64,000 nucleotides of DNA from Thalassocella blandensis (lineage in GTDB: Bacteria > Pseudomonadota > Gammaproteobacteria > Pseudomonadales > Cellvibrionaceae), in NCBI GenBank assembly GCA_902141825.1, contig CABFPG010000002.1, forward strand, positions 186,001 through 250,000, read 5' to 3'. The notes under the pieces were generated by a model. It was not told the DNA's origin and made no database searches. It saw only the letters and a list, made by a program, of their open reading frames with translations. Both the position numbers and the translations under genes were made by a program. Shown in pieces: positions 34,257-46,600 of the stretch. Numbering within the stretch: the stretch's first letter is position 1; each line of letters opens with the position of its first letter.

Positions 34257-35360
34257 ATGTTTTCAATTATTTTATTAATTCTCCCGGTATTTCTGCTGAT
34301 TTTTCTAGGCTGGCTGGTACGTCGGATGGGCTGGGTAGATGGTTCCGCAACACGTGAATTGAACAAGTTTGTGGTGTTTCTTGCCCTGCCCGCCCTGCTT
34401 TTTGATATTGTGATCCGCACGGATTGGCCAGTGGTTTGGCAGTCATCTTCGTTCAGTCACTTTGCCTTGAGCTTTACGCTCATTACTTTTCTTGTATTTG
34501 GTTTTACTTTATGGCTCCAGGCTAAACTCGGGCAAACCTTGGCTGATGCGACAATCCACGCCGTCACCAGTGCATACTCAAATACGGCTTACATTGGCTA
34601 CCCTTTATTGCTTGCGGTGGCCGGCGAAGAATCCAAACCCTATGTGTTATGCGCAACGATTATCACCGTATGTGCCCTGTTTGCGATGGGTATTATTATG
34701 GTGGAAATTAATCGAGAGAGATCTCAGGCTCGCCGAAGGGATATTATTGGTCAGGCCTTATGGCGAGTATGCTCAATGCCCATCGTGCTAGCCCCTCTGC
34801 TAGCCACGCTAATTGTCAGCATAGATTTTGATGTGCCCAATGCCCTAACCATGCCCATTAACATGTTAGGGCTGTCGGCAGCGCCCTGCGCTCTGGTCAC
34901 AATAGGTTTTTTCCTCGGTGGCCGACATGCAACAGCAACAAGCTCACCATCCTCCAAGCGTTCTACCTTTAGTTTTCGACATTTTCTCAAGCGTGTTGGT
35001 CAAAGCGCGCAACACGTGACTTCCATAGCGCGCAGAAAATCCAGCAGAAAAGCTAAAAGCAATAACGAATTACCTGAAAAACCCAGGCGACCGTCAAATA
35101 TTCCAGGGATTGCTGCCATGGTAGCAAGCAAGTTGTTTATACATCCCCTGTTGATTTACATTGTTTCTCTGTATGTGTTTACTTTAAATTCTACAGCGCT
35201 TTTATGCATCGTCATACTTGCTGCCTTACCCACGGGTACAGGGCCGTTTATGCTGGCAGAATTATACGAACGAGAAGCATCGAGCACCTCCGATGCGATT
35301 TTGATTTCTACCCTGTTATCGCCCGTGACACTGGCCATTACCTTATGGTTAATTCATTGA
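34257..35360 (+). CDS. AEC-family transporter with a basic loop insertion
   Basis: This 367-residue membrane protein has about ten helices in two halves of the auxin efflux carrier/malonate permease family. It begins IILLILPVFLLIFLGWLVRRMGWV, has FLALPALLFD, YSNTAYIGYPLL and, after the middle, LSAAPCALVTIGFFLGG, ending LAALPTGTGPFMLAELYE. Members carry malonate, malate or other carboxylates. Between residues about 223 and 283 there is a hydrophilic loop rich in Arg, Lys and Ser (FRHFLKRVGQSAQHV, RRKSSRKAKSN), longer than usual in this family. It is divergent from a CatM-like LysR gene, so its substrate may be the same organic acid the regulator senses. Confidence 0.9.
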   Translation: MFSIILLILPVFLLIFLGWLVRRMGWVDGSATRELNKFVVFLALPALLFDIVIRTDWPVVWQSSSFSHFALSFTLITFLVFGFTLWLQAKLGQTLADATIHAVTSAYSNTAYIGYPLLLAVAGEESKPYVLCATIITVCALFAMGIIMVEINRERSQARRRDIIGQALWRVCSMPIVLAPLLATLIVSIDFDVPNALTMPINMLGLSAAPCALVTIGFFLGGRHATATSSPSSKRSTFSFRHFLKRVGQSAQHVTSIARRKSSRKAKSNNELPEKPRRPSNIPGIAAMVASKLFIHPLLIYIVSLYVFTLNSTALLCIVILAALPTGTGPFMLAELYEREASSTSDAILISTLLSPVTLAITLWLIH

Positions 35361-35389
35361 CTTAACGCATAAATAAATTGGAGGAGCCA

Positions 35390-36373
35390 CTAGAAAGCCG
35401 TCATCAATAAAAAAGTGGTGTAAGCACAGTATGCGATAAGTAACAGCGTGCCTTCATATCGGTTGATTTGGGCAGGCTTTTTAAATTCATAGCCAAGGAC
35501 AAACAAAGACACGGTTAATAAGGCCATAACCAGTACATCTCGGTACAGCACACTATTTTCAACGGGCATGGGGTAAATAACACCAGCAATGCCAACAACA
35601 GCAAGCGTATTAAATAGATTGGAGCCGAGTATGTTGCCCAGTGCTATATCATGCTCGCTCTTTCGAGCAGCAATGATAGATGAGGCAAGTTCCGGCAGTG
35701 ATGTGCCCACCGCGACTATGGTTAAGCCAATAATCAAATCACTGACACCGACACTTTTGGCTATTTCAATCGCACCCCATACCAGTAACCGTGAACTGAT
35801 AATCAATAAAAGCAAGCCCGCGACCAGCCAGATAAGTGAATGCCTTATGTTTTGAGGTTTGCTTTGTAACTCCTGAGCCATTTCCCCCGCCAGCGCATCG
35901 TTTTTATTTTTTAAACTCAGCCATATTGTCCAAATCATTAAAGCGAGAAAGATTAGCAGTAAGAAAATAGCGTCCAACCGGGATAAGGTACCATCGAACA
36001 ACTGCCAGGCGGCGATGACAGTCACTGCTGCTAAAATTGGGAGTTCTTTTTTCAACACTGCAGAGTGAACAATAATGGGACTTATCACCGCCGTCACCCC
36101 TAAAATCAGGGCGATATTGATAATATTTGAGCCATAGGCGTTTCCCAAAGCTATACCTGGATTTCCTTGAACGGCCGCCAATGCTGACACCACCATCTCG
36201 GGTGCGGATGTGCCAAAACCTACCACCACCATGCCGATGAGCAGTGGCGGCATACCAAAATAACGGGCAGCACCAGAAGCGCCATCCACAAAGCGATCCG
36301 CACTCCAAACCAAAAGTACCAACCCTGCCACTAAGGCTAAGAACGCCGATAACATAAAGAGGTTTCCAGTCAA
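35390..36373 (-). CDS. Na+/Ca2+ (CaCA) exchanger, YrbG type
   Basis: This 327-residue membrane protein has ten helices in two inverted halves. Each half holds the two alpha-repeat motifs of the cation/Ca2+ exchanger family: GFGTSAPEM (52-60) with GNAYGSN (77-83), and AVGTSLPEL (221-229) with GNILGSN (246-252). The acidic residues that bind Ca2+ in archaeal NCX_Mj, in the (S/T)xPE motif, are present in both. It would export Ca2+ in exchange for Na+ or H+. It lies upstream of two large genes for Ca2+-binding surface proteins, but no common operon is implied: terminator 36469-36504 separates it from the OmpA-like gene, which reads toward it. Confidence 0.95.
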   Translation of the reverse strand: MTGNLFMLSAFLALVAGLVLLVWSADRFVDGASGAARYFGMPPLLIGMVVVGFGTSAPEMVVSALAAVQGNPGIALGNAYGSNIINIALILGVTAVISPIIVHSAVLKKELPILAAVTVIAAWQLFDGTLSRLDAIFLLLIFLALMIWTIWLSLKNKNDALAGEMAQELQSKPQNIRHSLIWLVAGLLLLIISSRLLVWGAIEIAKSVGVSDLIIGLTIVAVGTSLPELASSIIAARKSEHDIALGNILGSNLFNTLAVVGIAGVIYPMPVENSVLYRDVLVMALLTVSLFVLGYEFKKPAQINRYEGTLLLIAYCAYTTFLLMTAF

Positions 36374-36468
36374 AAATTTGCACTATTATATTTTTTCTTT
36401 TCCAACCCTGCTCAGATATTTATTTTTTGAAACTCGGGTAAACCTATTGACTTTAAAAACGAACACCC

Positions 36469-36504
36469 AAAAAAAACGCGGGAGCCCTTTGGAGCTCCCG
36501 CGTT
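36469..36504 (-). terminator. Strong intrinsic terminator of the adhesin/OmpA operon
   Basis: AACGCGGGAGC (36475-36485) and GCTCCCGCGTT (36494-36504) form an exact 11-bp stem with an 8-nt loop. On the minus strand eight T follow. It lies 24 nt past the stop of the OmpA-like gene. Confidence 0.93.
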
Positions 36505-36527
36505 AACGACAAACACTCTGAAAATTT

Positions 36528-37676
36528 TTACTTCGCCAATTTAAACTCTACGCGGCGATTTTTCTGGCGACCCGCAGCAGTCATATTATCTGCGATTGGC
36601 ACAGATTCACCGTAGCCTTTGGAGCTAAGACGCGATGCGTCTATGCCTTTGCTGATTAAGTACTGCTTCACCGACGCCGCCCTTGCATCCGATAAAGAGA
36701 GGTTAAATTGCTCGGCACCAACACTATCGGTATGCGCCTGAATTTCAACGTAAACAGATGGAAACTGTTTTAGAGTTTCCGCAGCTCCATCCAAAATGAC
36801 TTTAGCATCGGCAGTGAGCACAGCTTTTCCACTTTCAAAGGTCACACCTTCAATAGCACCATTGAAGATTGCACACCCTTGTTGATTAACGGGAGTTCCT
36901 GCGGGGCTATTGGGACATTTGTCCAGCCCATTTTCCACACCATCTCGATCATCGTCACGCACGGGCACCGGCGTAGGTGTCGCTATAGGCGCAGGTGTCG
37001 GTGTTGCGGCGACAGGTTGAGTAATCACCGGTTTTTCCCGACTGCGCTTACCACCGAGATATCGCGACAAACGCAGCGTCACGCTATACGCATCACGGTC
37101 AAAGCTATCAAACGCCAACCCGACGCGCCAGGCAGAATCCTCAAAACGGTAGTGAGTACCTAAACCAAATGCAAACTGAGCAGAGGTTTGTTTATCCTCA
37201 CCAATTCGAGAATCATTTTCTTCAGTTTCTATAGCGGCAATCCCGGCTTTGGCATAGAGGTTCCAACCATAGTCCTTTTTCCAAAACTGATACCCGGCCA
37301 TTAAAGAAGGAACGGCATATGTAACAGCAGCGTCTGGAATTACAGCATTCAAGGCCGGGTTACGATTGCTTAAACCCGCCTCTCCTGCATCCATGTAATT
37401 GAGTTCAGCAAACCAATGTGGCGTAAAATGACGACCGACAAATATTTGCCATCCGTTACTGGAGTCGTCTGATGTGCGCCAGCCGTTCACTTCACCTTCG
37501 GGGTCAACATGGGTAAGACTCAAGCCACCTCCGAGATACCAGCACGGCGTAAAACCTTCCACCACGTCCAGCTCGGTACCGCAGTAGTTCTGGTCGTCTG
37601 CCCAGGTAAAGGCAGACAGACTTGAAACCAGGAAAGCACTTAATAAAAGCTCGGATTTTATTTGTTTAGCAGTCAC
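36528..37676 (-). CDS. OmpA/OprF-like outer-membrane protein
   Basis: This 382-residue protein has a signal peptide (about 1-26, [19 protein letters not shown]), an N-terminal beta-barrel (about 35-215; [55 protein letters not shown]), a Pro/Thr-rich linker, a short TSP3-like Ca2+ segment ([21 protein letters not shown]) and a C-terminal OmpA domain (about 280-382; [34 protein letters not shown]) that binds peptidoglycan. The start is GTG 37674-37676 with AAGGA 9-10 nt before it. It overlaps the end of the giant adhesin gene by 11 bp, so its translation is coupled. It may anchor or help display the adhesin, or simply stiffen the envelope at that site. Confidence 0.92.
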   Translation of the reverse strand: MTAKQIKSELLLSAFLVSSLSAFTWADDQNYCGTELDVVEGFTPCWYLGGGLSLTHVDPEGEVNGWRTSDDSSNGWQIFVGRHFTPHWFAELNYMDAGEAGLSNRNPALNAVIPDAAVTYAVPSLMAGYQFWKKDYGWNLYAKAGIAAIETEENDSRIGEDKQTSAQFAFGLGTHYRFEDSAWRVGLAFDSFDRDAYSVTLRLSRYLGGKRSREKPVITQPVAATPTPAPIATPTPVPVRDDDRDGVENGLDKCPNSPAGTPVNQQGCAIFNGAIEGVTFESGKAVLTADAKVILDGAAETLKQFPSVYVEIQAHTDSVGAEQFNLSLSDARAASVKQYLISKGIDASRLSSKGYGESVPIADNMTAAGRQKNRRVEFKLAK

Positions 37677-40600
37677 GAGAAAGATTCCTTTTAGTCATTT
37701 TCAGGATCGCTAGTTTTTTTCTTTGAGCATAGGCCACGAAGATTAACAACACAACAATCGACAATGGATTAAACGTACCGGCGCCATTTACTGCTGTTTC
37801 CAGTTCACCGCTATTTTCCAGGCCGTCGTTTTGGCCATCACCGTCAAAGTCTCCATTTTCATCGCGATCATTAAATCCGTCGCCGTCACTGTCTTCATCA
37901 AGATAATCAGCAATACCATCGTTGTCAGTATCACGCACTGAAGGTGGATTGCCGGATTGACCATTTCCACTTTCGACGTCTCCGTCAACCTGATCTGCCA
38001 CACCGTCTTTGTCAGTATCGACGGTACTGTCAATCTGCCCGTCACGATCCTGATCCAGCGCGCTGGAAGTACCGCTTTCTTCGAGATCGGAAATACCGTC
38101 ATTATCTGCGTCAAGATCCTGGAAGTCCGCATTGTCCTGACCGTCACTGTTCAAGACTGTGTCGTTCGTATTAATGCGATCGTCCAAACCATCTGCGTTG
38201 GTGTCAACAATACTGTCTACGCGTCCATCGCGATTGGCATCCAGTGATGCACTCAGGCCACTCTCAATTGTATCGAGAATACCGTCGTTGTCACTGTCCA
38301 GGTCCAGGCTATCAATTTTGCCATCGCCATCAGTATCACCGTAAAGCACATCGTCCAGACCGTCCTGATTGCGGTCAACACCACCCGTTAATACGGCATC
38401 CCAGGCATCATCAATTCCGTTGTTGTTCGCGTCTAAACCGCTGGCTGCTACGCGTTTTGCCAGTTCGATTGTATCGAGAATACCATCGTTGTCGTCGTCA
38501 AGATCCTGATGATTAGGAATCCCATCACCATCACTGTCCAGACTTCCGCCGAAAGATCCGCCTTCGTAATCATAGGCATCAGGTACACCGTCACCATCGC
38601 TGTCTGTCGCGTTATCCACTTGTCCGTCACCGTCACTATCGAGATCGGCATTACCGGATTCAGCTAAATCACTTACACCGTCACCGTCGCTGTCCGGATC
38701 AAGATAATTAGGCAGGTCGTCACCGTCGTCATTGGGGGCGAAATCTGCAAGTACGCCATTGTCAGATTGACCATTCTCATCTTCATCCGATAAGCCAGCT
38801 TCAACAACATCAAAGATACCGTCATTGTCACTGTCCAGATCCAAATAGTTTGCTACGCCGTCAGCATCAGAGTTCAATGGCTGAATTGCATCGTCAACAC
38901 CATCGCCATCGCTATCTACACCTCCGGTGAAGTCAACATCATAAGCATCGTCAATACCATCCTGATCAACGTCCTCGCCTGAAGCGCCTGCCTCAATGCC
39001 ATCACTCAAGCCATCATTGTCACTGTCGACATCGAGGTAGTTTGGAATACCATCCTGATCGGTATCGGCTGGACCATATAGATCATCAACTCCATCACCA
39101 TTAGCGTCCTGGCCACCGGTCTGATCAACATCGATGAAGTCATCGATACCATCGCCGTCACTGTCAACGCCACTTAGCACAGGCAGCTGCGGTGTTTCTA
39201 CAGCATCTGGAATGCCATCGCCATCGCTATCGGCGTCCTGCGCATTTGGAATACCATCGCCGTCGGTATCGATCAGTTCGAATGCATCGTCAATGCCGTT
39301 GCCATTCTGGTCAAGACCGCCCGTTAGATCCGCATCGATAGCATCATCAATACCATCCGCATCGCTATCGTTGTTAGCCAGCGCAGGTACATTGCCAGCT
39401 TCCAGTGCATCGGGAATACCGTCGTTATCACTGTCGGCATCCTGACTGTCTACCAGACCATCGCCATCACTGTCTGCTGCGCCTTCCAACAGATCGGGAA
39501 TACCATCGTTGTCAGAGTCCGCATCTAAATGATCGGCTATACCATCCTGATCGCTGTCAGAGGGCTCGAGCGCATCATCAACACCATTCGCATTGTTGTC
39601 CTGGCCTCCAGTGAGATCTACATCCAACGCGTCATCCACGCCATCTGCATCACTGTCGTTACCGCTTAACACTGGCAGTTGAGTATCTTCGTCGCCATCG
39701 ATAATACCGTCGTTGTCGCTGTCGCTATCGAGGTAATCTGCCAACCCGTCATTATCGGAATCGGTGTTAACACTGCCTTCAAGTATGTCGGGAATACCGT
39801 CGTTATCTGCATCAGTGTCTTGCGAGTCTGGAATACCATCGTTATCGGAATCCCCGTCCATCGCATCATCGATACCATCATTGTTAACGTCAGCACCACC
39901 TGTTTGATCGACATCGATTGCATCATCAATACCGTCGCCATCGCTGTCTTGACCACTTAGTGCAGGAACACCAGCTTGTTCATCAGCATCGGCAATTCCG
40001 TCATTGTCATCATCGGTGTCGATGGAATTAGGAATACCATCACCATCTGTGTCACCACTGAGTCCGAAATCCGCACCATCATCTAACACATCGGCAATAC
40101 CATCACCGTCGCTATCGAAACTATCATCGACAACGCCATCACCATTCTGGTCGTACTCGCCGTTGCCCGATTCAAAAATATCGGGGAAACCGTCATTGTC
40201 GCTATCAGTATCGAGATAGTCGGCAATACCGTCGTTATCCTGATCTGGTGCTGCATCGATAACGGTGCCGCCATCTACGGCTCCATTACCATCACTATCG
40301 GTAAGACCGGCTTCTTCCGTATCAGAAATTCCATCATTGTCGCTATCGAGATCCTGTGCGTTCGGAATACCGTCATTGTCAGAGTCCAGCGCGATCACAT
40401 CATCGATAATGCCATCACCATTCGCATCGACAACACCGCTGTCTGTGCCTGGCTCACCATCGGTATCCGCATCGTATGCATCGTCGATGCCATCGCCATC
40501 ACTATCATTCCCGCTAATACCCTGCTCCAGTCCATCGCTCAGACCATCGTTATCGCTATCGGCGTCGAGGAAATCTGGAATGCCGTCACCGTCGGTGTCG

Positions 40601-43600
40601 GGCAGACTGATATTGTCTCGAATACCATCACCATTGATGTCACTAACACCTGGATCTGTGCCCGGCTCGCCATCAATATCAGCATCGAAAGCATCGTCGA
40701 TTCCATCGTTATCCGCATCAACACCGGACGCACCGTTTTCATATATATCCGGGATACCATCATTGTCACTGTCTGCGTCGATAAGATCGGCAAGGCCGTC
40801 GCCATCGGAATCCACTAAGGCATCATCCAATATGCCATCATTGTTCGCATCAGTGCCTGGTACATCTTCACCGGGCGTTGCATCAATATCTGCATCAAAG
40901 GCGTCATCAATACCGTCGTTATCTGCATCAACACCACTCCAGTCTGCTTCGATGAAATCGGGCAGTCCATCGTTATCACTGTCAACATCGTTCAGATCTG
41001 CAAGACCATCTTCATCAGAGTCTCGACGATTTGCTCCGTCAATAAAGCCATCAGCATTGGCATCGGTAACACCGGAATCTGTTCCAGGAATACCATCAGC
41101 ATCTGCATCAAAGGCATCATCAATACCGTCACCATCTGCATCAGTATTAGCTAATCCATTTTCAAGCTCATCCGGAATGCCATCGTTATCGCTGTCATTG
41201 TCGCGGTAATCTGGCAGGCCATCTTGATCAGCATCGATCGGTGCAAAATTATCATCCAGTCCATCACCATTTGCATCGGTACGATCCGCATCAATTCCCG
41301 CAACGCCATCACGGTCAGCATCTACCAGATCATCAATACCATCACTATCAGCATCTTCGCCCGATGCACCCAGTTCAAACTTATCGGGTGTTCCGTCGTT
41401 ATCGCTATCGATGTCGATAAAATCTGGTTCAAAATCACCGTCAGTGTCGAGTAATACCACCTCGTCGATAACGCCATCACCGTTCGCATCAGTTTTTCCT
41501 TCATCAGTGCCAGGTGTGCCATCGTCATCGGCATCAATACTGTCCACAATGCCGTCGTTGTCTATATCTGTCGTCGCTGAACCCTGCTCCAGTGCATCAG
41601 CCAGGTTGTCACCGTCGCTGTCTATATCCAGATAATCTGCAATGCCATCACCGTCACGATCGGAAGCCTGGGTGGATGGGTCTGTATCATCAATACCGCG
41701 ATCTTCAAGAGCGGTTGGTATGCCGTCGTTGTCATCGTCTGGGTCCAGTGCATCAATAACGCCATCCGCATCAGAATCATTCGGCGCTGCCACATTGCCG
41801 ACTTCTACATTGTCAGGAATGCCATCTTTGTCGGTATCTGCCTGTTCTGGGTCTGTGCCTAACTCAGCTTCTTCAAGGTTCGAAAGCCCATCATTGTCGC
41901 TGTCTAAATTGATAAAGGCAGAATCCTGATTACTCGTTTCGCCCTGGTTACCCGCCTGATCAATGATGAAGCTTTCCACCACTAAGGTTTCACCATTGCC
42001 AACATTGCTGATACCCAGCACTGCATTACCAGCGGTAATGTCTTGCGTGGTGAGCGCTCGGCTCACAGAGTCACTGCCGTAAGTCACAACAACATCGTCA
42101 CCCGCCAGTGCGTCGCCAGGCAGGGTCACTGTTACATCTATATCGCCAACCAGTTCATCATCATTAATTTCACCGTCGTTGTTAGCGTCTTCCGTGATTT
42201 CAATGGAAGGTGCGGCCGGCGCAGAAATATCAATGGTTGCACTGTCTGTACCATCGGCCGTGATATTGCTCGCAGCATCTTCAATATTCGCCGTGACATT
42301 AATGCTGCCACCATCAGCGGGCGCAGGGAACGTCAGTTCTATTACCTCACCTACTTCACCGGCAGAAATGGTTTGCACGTGCTGATTGCCATTCCCATCG
42401 TCCACCGTGAGCGTTTCACCCGCTTGTGTATTGGCTGGAATACCGATGGCCACATCAATTGCACCGTCCAGCTCATCTGCTGCGATTGCACCGTTGTTGT
42501 TTACATCTTCTAAGATGGTAACGCTCGGCACATCACTGGTAGTTACGTCATAAATGGTTGAAGCCTGAGTTGCTGCAGTATTACCATTTCCAGCTGCATC
42601 ACTGGCGACTGCACTGGCAATATCAATCGTCACAGCCCCTTCGCTGACGGGAGATATTGTTGCGGTATAGTTGCTGGCATCCACGCTCGTAAAGTTGCTT
42701 ACCGACGCATTCGCAACGCTGATATCTGCCGCATCAAATCCAGAAACATCTTCACTGAATGCAAACGTGGCTGTAAATGCGCTGTTGGTATCTGCCGGTA
42801 CGTTTTGAATAGCCACTGAGGGCTGCGTGGTGTCATACAGTGTAGAGGCTTGTGCAGCTGCGATATTGCTATTACTCGCCGCATCCGTCGCTACAGCTGC
42901 AGCCACATCGATAGTAACCGTGCCTTCACTATTTGGCGTGATTGTCGCGGTATAGGTATTTCCATCCACAGCCACAAAATCACTGGCAGTTGCATTGCTC
43001 AGATCTATATCAGCTAACACGAAATCGCTCACGTTTTCACTGAATTCAAATGTTGCCGTAAAGCTGCTGTTAGTTGCTTCGGGCACATTTTGAATCGCAA
43101 CTGTCGGCTGTGTCGTATCGAAAACGGTTACTACTTGAGTTGCGGCAGTATTGTTGTTGTTTGCTGCGTCTACAGCGACTGCTTGGGCAACGTCTATGGT
43201 GACATTGCCTTCACTCGCAGGCGTAATTAAAGCCGTGTAGGTATTGTCATCAATTGCATTGAAGTTACTCGCAGCACCATTCGCTACGCTAATATCACCC
43301 AGCGCGAAGCCGCTGACATCTTCACTGAATTCGAAGGTAACAGTGTAAGTACTGTTAGTTTCCTCAGGTGCATTTTGAATGAGCACACTCGGTTGCGTTG
43401 TATCGTAAACAGTACTCGCTTGAGTGGCTGCAGTATTGCCGTTGCTGGCTGCATCCACTGCCACACTGGAAGCAACATCTATGGTTACGGTGCCTTCCGC
43501 ACTTGGCGTGATCAATGCGGTATAGGTATTACCATCCACACTGTTAAAATCACTCGCTACGCCGTTGGCTACCGTGATATCCGCCAGGACGAAATCTGTC

Positions 43601-46600
43601 ACGTTTTCGGTAAATTCAAACGTCGCCGTAAATGCACTGTTAGTGTTGGCCGGTAGACCGTTTATAGCAACACCCGGTTGCGTAGCATCATAGTTCGTAG
43701 AGGTTTGTGTAGCGGCAGTATTATCATTACCTGCTGCATCGGTTGCTACCGCACTCGCCACATCAAGCGTAACAGTGCCTTCACTTGCCGGGGTAATTAA
43801 AGCTGTGTAAGTGTTGCCGTCAACCGCTACAAAATTACTCGCTGAACCGTTACCTACCGAAATATCAGCCAGGATAAAATCGCTGACATCTTCACTAAAT
43901 TCAAACGTTGCGGTAAACGCACTGTTGGTATCGTCAGGTGCGCCTTGTATTTCAACACTTGGCGCCGTGGTGTCGTAATTCACCGAGACTTGTGACGCGG
44001 CGGTATTGTTATTGTCTGCAACATCGACAGCTACTGCAGAACCAACATCAATGGTTACAGCGCCTTCGCTTGCAGGCGTAATTAATGCGGTGTACGTATT
44101 ACCATCGACCGCAACAAAATTGCTTGCAGTTCCGTTACCAATGGTGATATCTCCGAGCGCAAATCCGCTGACATCTTCGCTGAATTCAAAGGTCGCAGTG
44201 AATGCGCTGTTCGTATCATCTGGCGTTCCTTGAATTTCCACGCTTGGCGCTGTTGTATCGTAATTTGTCGAGGCTTGTGTCGCCGCAGAGTTGTCGTTCT
44301 CAGATGCATCCTGAGCAACAGCTGAAGCCACATCAATAGTGACAGTACCTTCACTTGCCGGCGTTATTAACGCAGTATAGGTATTACCATCTACCGCAAC
44401 AAAGTCACTGGCTGCACCATTGCCTACTGTAATATCGCCAAGCACAAAATCACTGACATTTTCACTGAATTCAAAGGTTGCTGTGAACGTACTATTGGTG
44501 TCAGCAGGCGCACCTTGAATTTGAACAGTTGGTGCTGTGGTATCGTAATTCGTTGATACCTGCGTCGCAGCTTCGTTATCATTGTTGGCGGCGTCTGTTG
44601 CAACAGCCGAAGCAACGTCAATCGTCACAGCGCCTTCACTTGCCGGAGTAATTAACGCCGTGTAGGTATTGTCATCAACGGCTGTAAAGTTACTGGCCGC
44701 ACCGTTACCCACAGTAATATCACCCAGTACAAAGTCACTGACGTCTTCACTAAATTCAAAGGTGGCCGTAAATGCACTGTTGGTGTCAGCTGGTGCACCC
44801 TGAATTTCAACAGCAGGTGCTGTGGTATCGTAATTTGTTGAGACTTGTGTTGCTGCCTGGTTATCATTTACTGCCGCATCTTGCGCTACGGCTTCAGCCA
44901 CATCAATGGTTACAGCGCCTTCGCTTGCGGGAGTAATTAATGCCGTGTAGGTATTGTCATCAACGGCTGTAAAGTTACTGGCGGAACCATTACCTACGGC
45001 AATATCGCCCAATGAAAACCCAGTAACATCTTCACTGAATTCAAACGTTACGGTATAGGTTCCATTGGTGTCGGCTGGTGCTCCAGAAATCGTGACGCTC
45101 GGGTCTGTAATGTCGTAATTGGTTGATACTTGCGAAGCTGCTTCATTGTTATTTCCTGCAACGTCTTGTGCAACGGCAGAGGCTACATCAACAGTTACTG
45201 CGCCTTCACTCGCAGGCGTAATTAACGCGGTGTAAGTATTGCCATCTACTGCGGTGAAATTGCTGGCCGAACCATTGCCAACTGTCACATCGCCCAAAGT
45301 AAACCCACTGACATCTTCACTGAATTCGAAAGTTACTGTGTAAGTTCCGTTGGTGTTAGCAGGAGCGCCACTAATCGCAACTGTAGGCTCTGTAATATCG
45401 TAATTTGTGCTTTCCTGGGACGCAGCCACGTTGCCATTATTTGCTGCATCGGTCGCCACATCGCCTGCCACATCAATCGTTACGGTTCCTTCACTCGCAG
45501 GTGTAATTAACGCAGTGTAGGTATTGCCGTCCACCGCGATAAAGTTACTGGCCGAACCATTACCTACGGTAATATCCCCTAAGGTAAAATCCGTGACATC
45601 TTCGTTGAATTCAAAGGTCACGCTATAGGCTCCATTCGTATCATCAGGAGCGCCGCTGATTGACACCAGTGGGTCGGTGATATCGTAATTTGTTGAGACT
45701 TGAGAAGCTGCTGTGTTGTCATTACCCGCTGCATCGGTTGCCACCGCATCAGCGACATCAATCGTAACTGCACCTTCACTCGTAGGCGTAATTAACGCGG
45801 TGTAGGTATTACCATCTACCGCGGTGAAATTACTCGCTGCACCATTGCCAACACTAATTTCTCCGAGCGTAAAGCCAGTAACATTTTCGCTGAATTCAAA
45901 CGTAGCTGTGTAAGCGCCATTTGCATCATCCGGCGCACTAATGGCAACACTTGGAGAAGTCGTATCGTAAATAGTACTGGCTTGTGATGCCGCGTCGTTA
46001 TCGTTTCCTGCTACATCTTGGGCAACAGCACTCGCAACATCAATCGTCACAGTTCCTTCACTGGCGGGTGTAATTAAGGCGGTGTAGGTATTGCCGTCTA
46101 CCGCCGTAAAATTACTGGCAGAACCATTACCAACAGTAATGTCTCCCAAACTAAAGCCGCTCACGTTTTCACTAAATTCAAACCGAGCTGTATACGTGCT
46201 GTTAGTGGTGGCCGGCTCGTCTTCAATCGTTACGGTTGGCGATGTGGTATCGTAATTTGTTTCAACCTGACTTGCCGCGGTGTTGTTGTTACCCGCCGCA
46301 TCCGTCGCTACGGAATCTGCCACATCAATCGTTACTACACCTTCACTCGCGGGCGTAATTAATGCCGTATAAGTATTGCCATCCACACTGGTGAAATTAC
46401 TGGCGGAACCATTACCTACCGTAATATCTCCCAGGGTGAATCCAATCACATCTTCGCTGAACTCGAAGGTTGCGGTATAGGTGCTATTTGTATCGTCAGG
46501 CGTGCCGTTAATGGCAACGCTAGGAGCTGTAGTATCAAAGGTGGTAACTGCCTGAGTGGCTGCCGTGTTGTTATTACTGGCAGCATCAGTCGCCACGGAA

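Noticed and set aside
40265-41209. Plus-strand frame of 314 codons rich in Ser and Pro
   Set aside because: It lies opposite the TSP3 repeats of the adhesin; the reverse of GAT/GAC-rich repeats gives long stop-free frames by composition.
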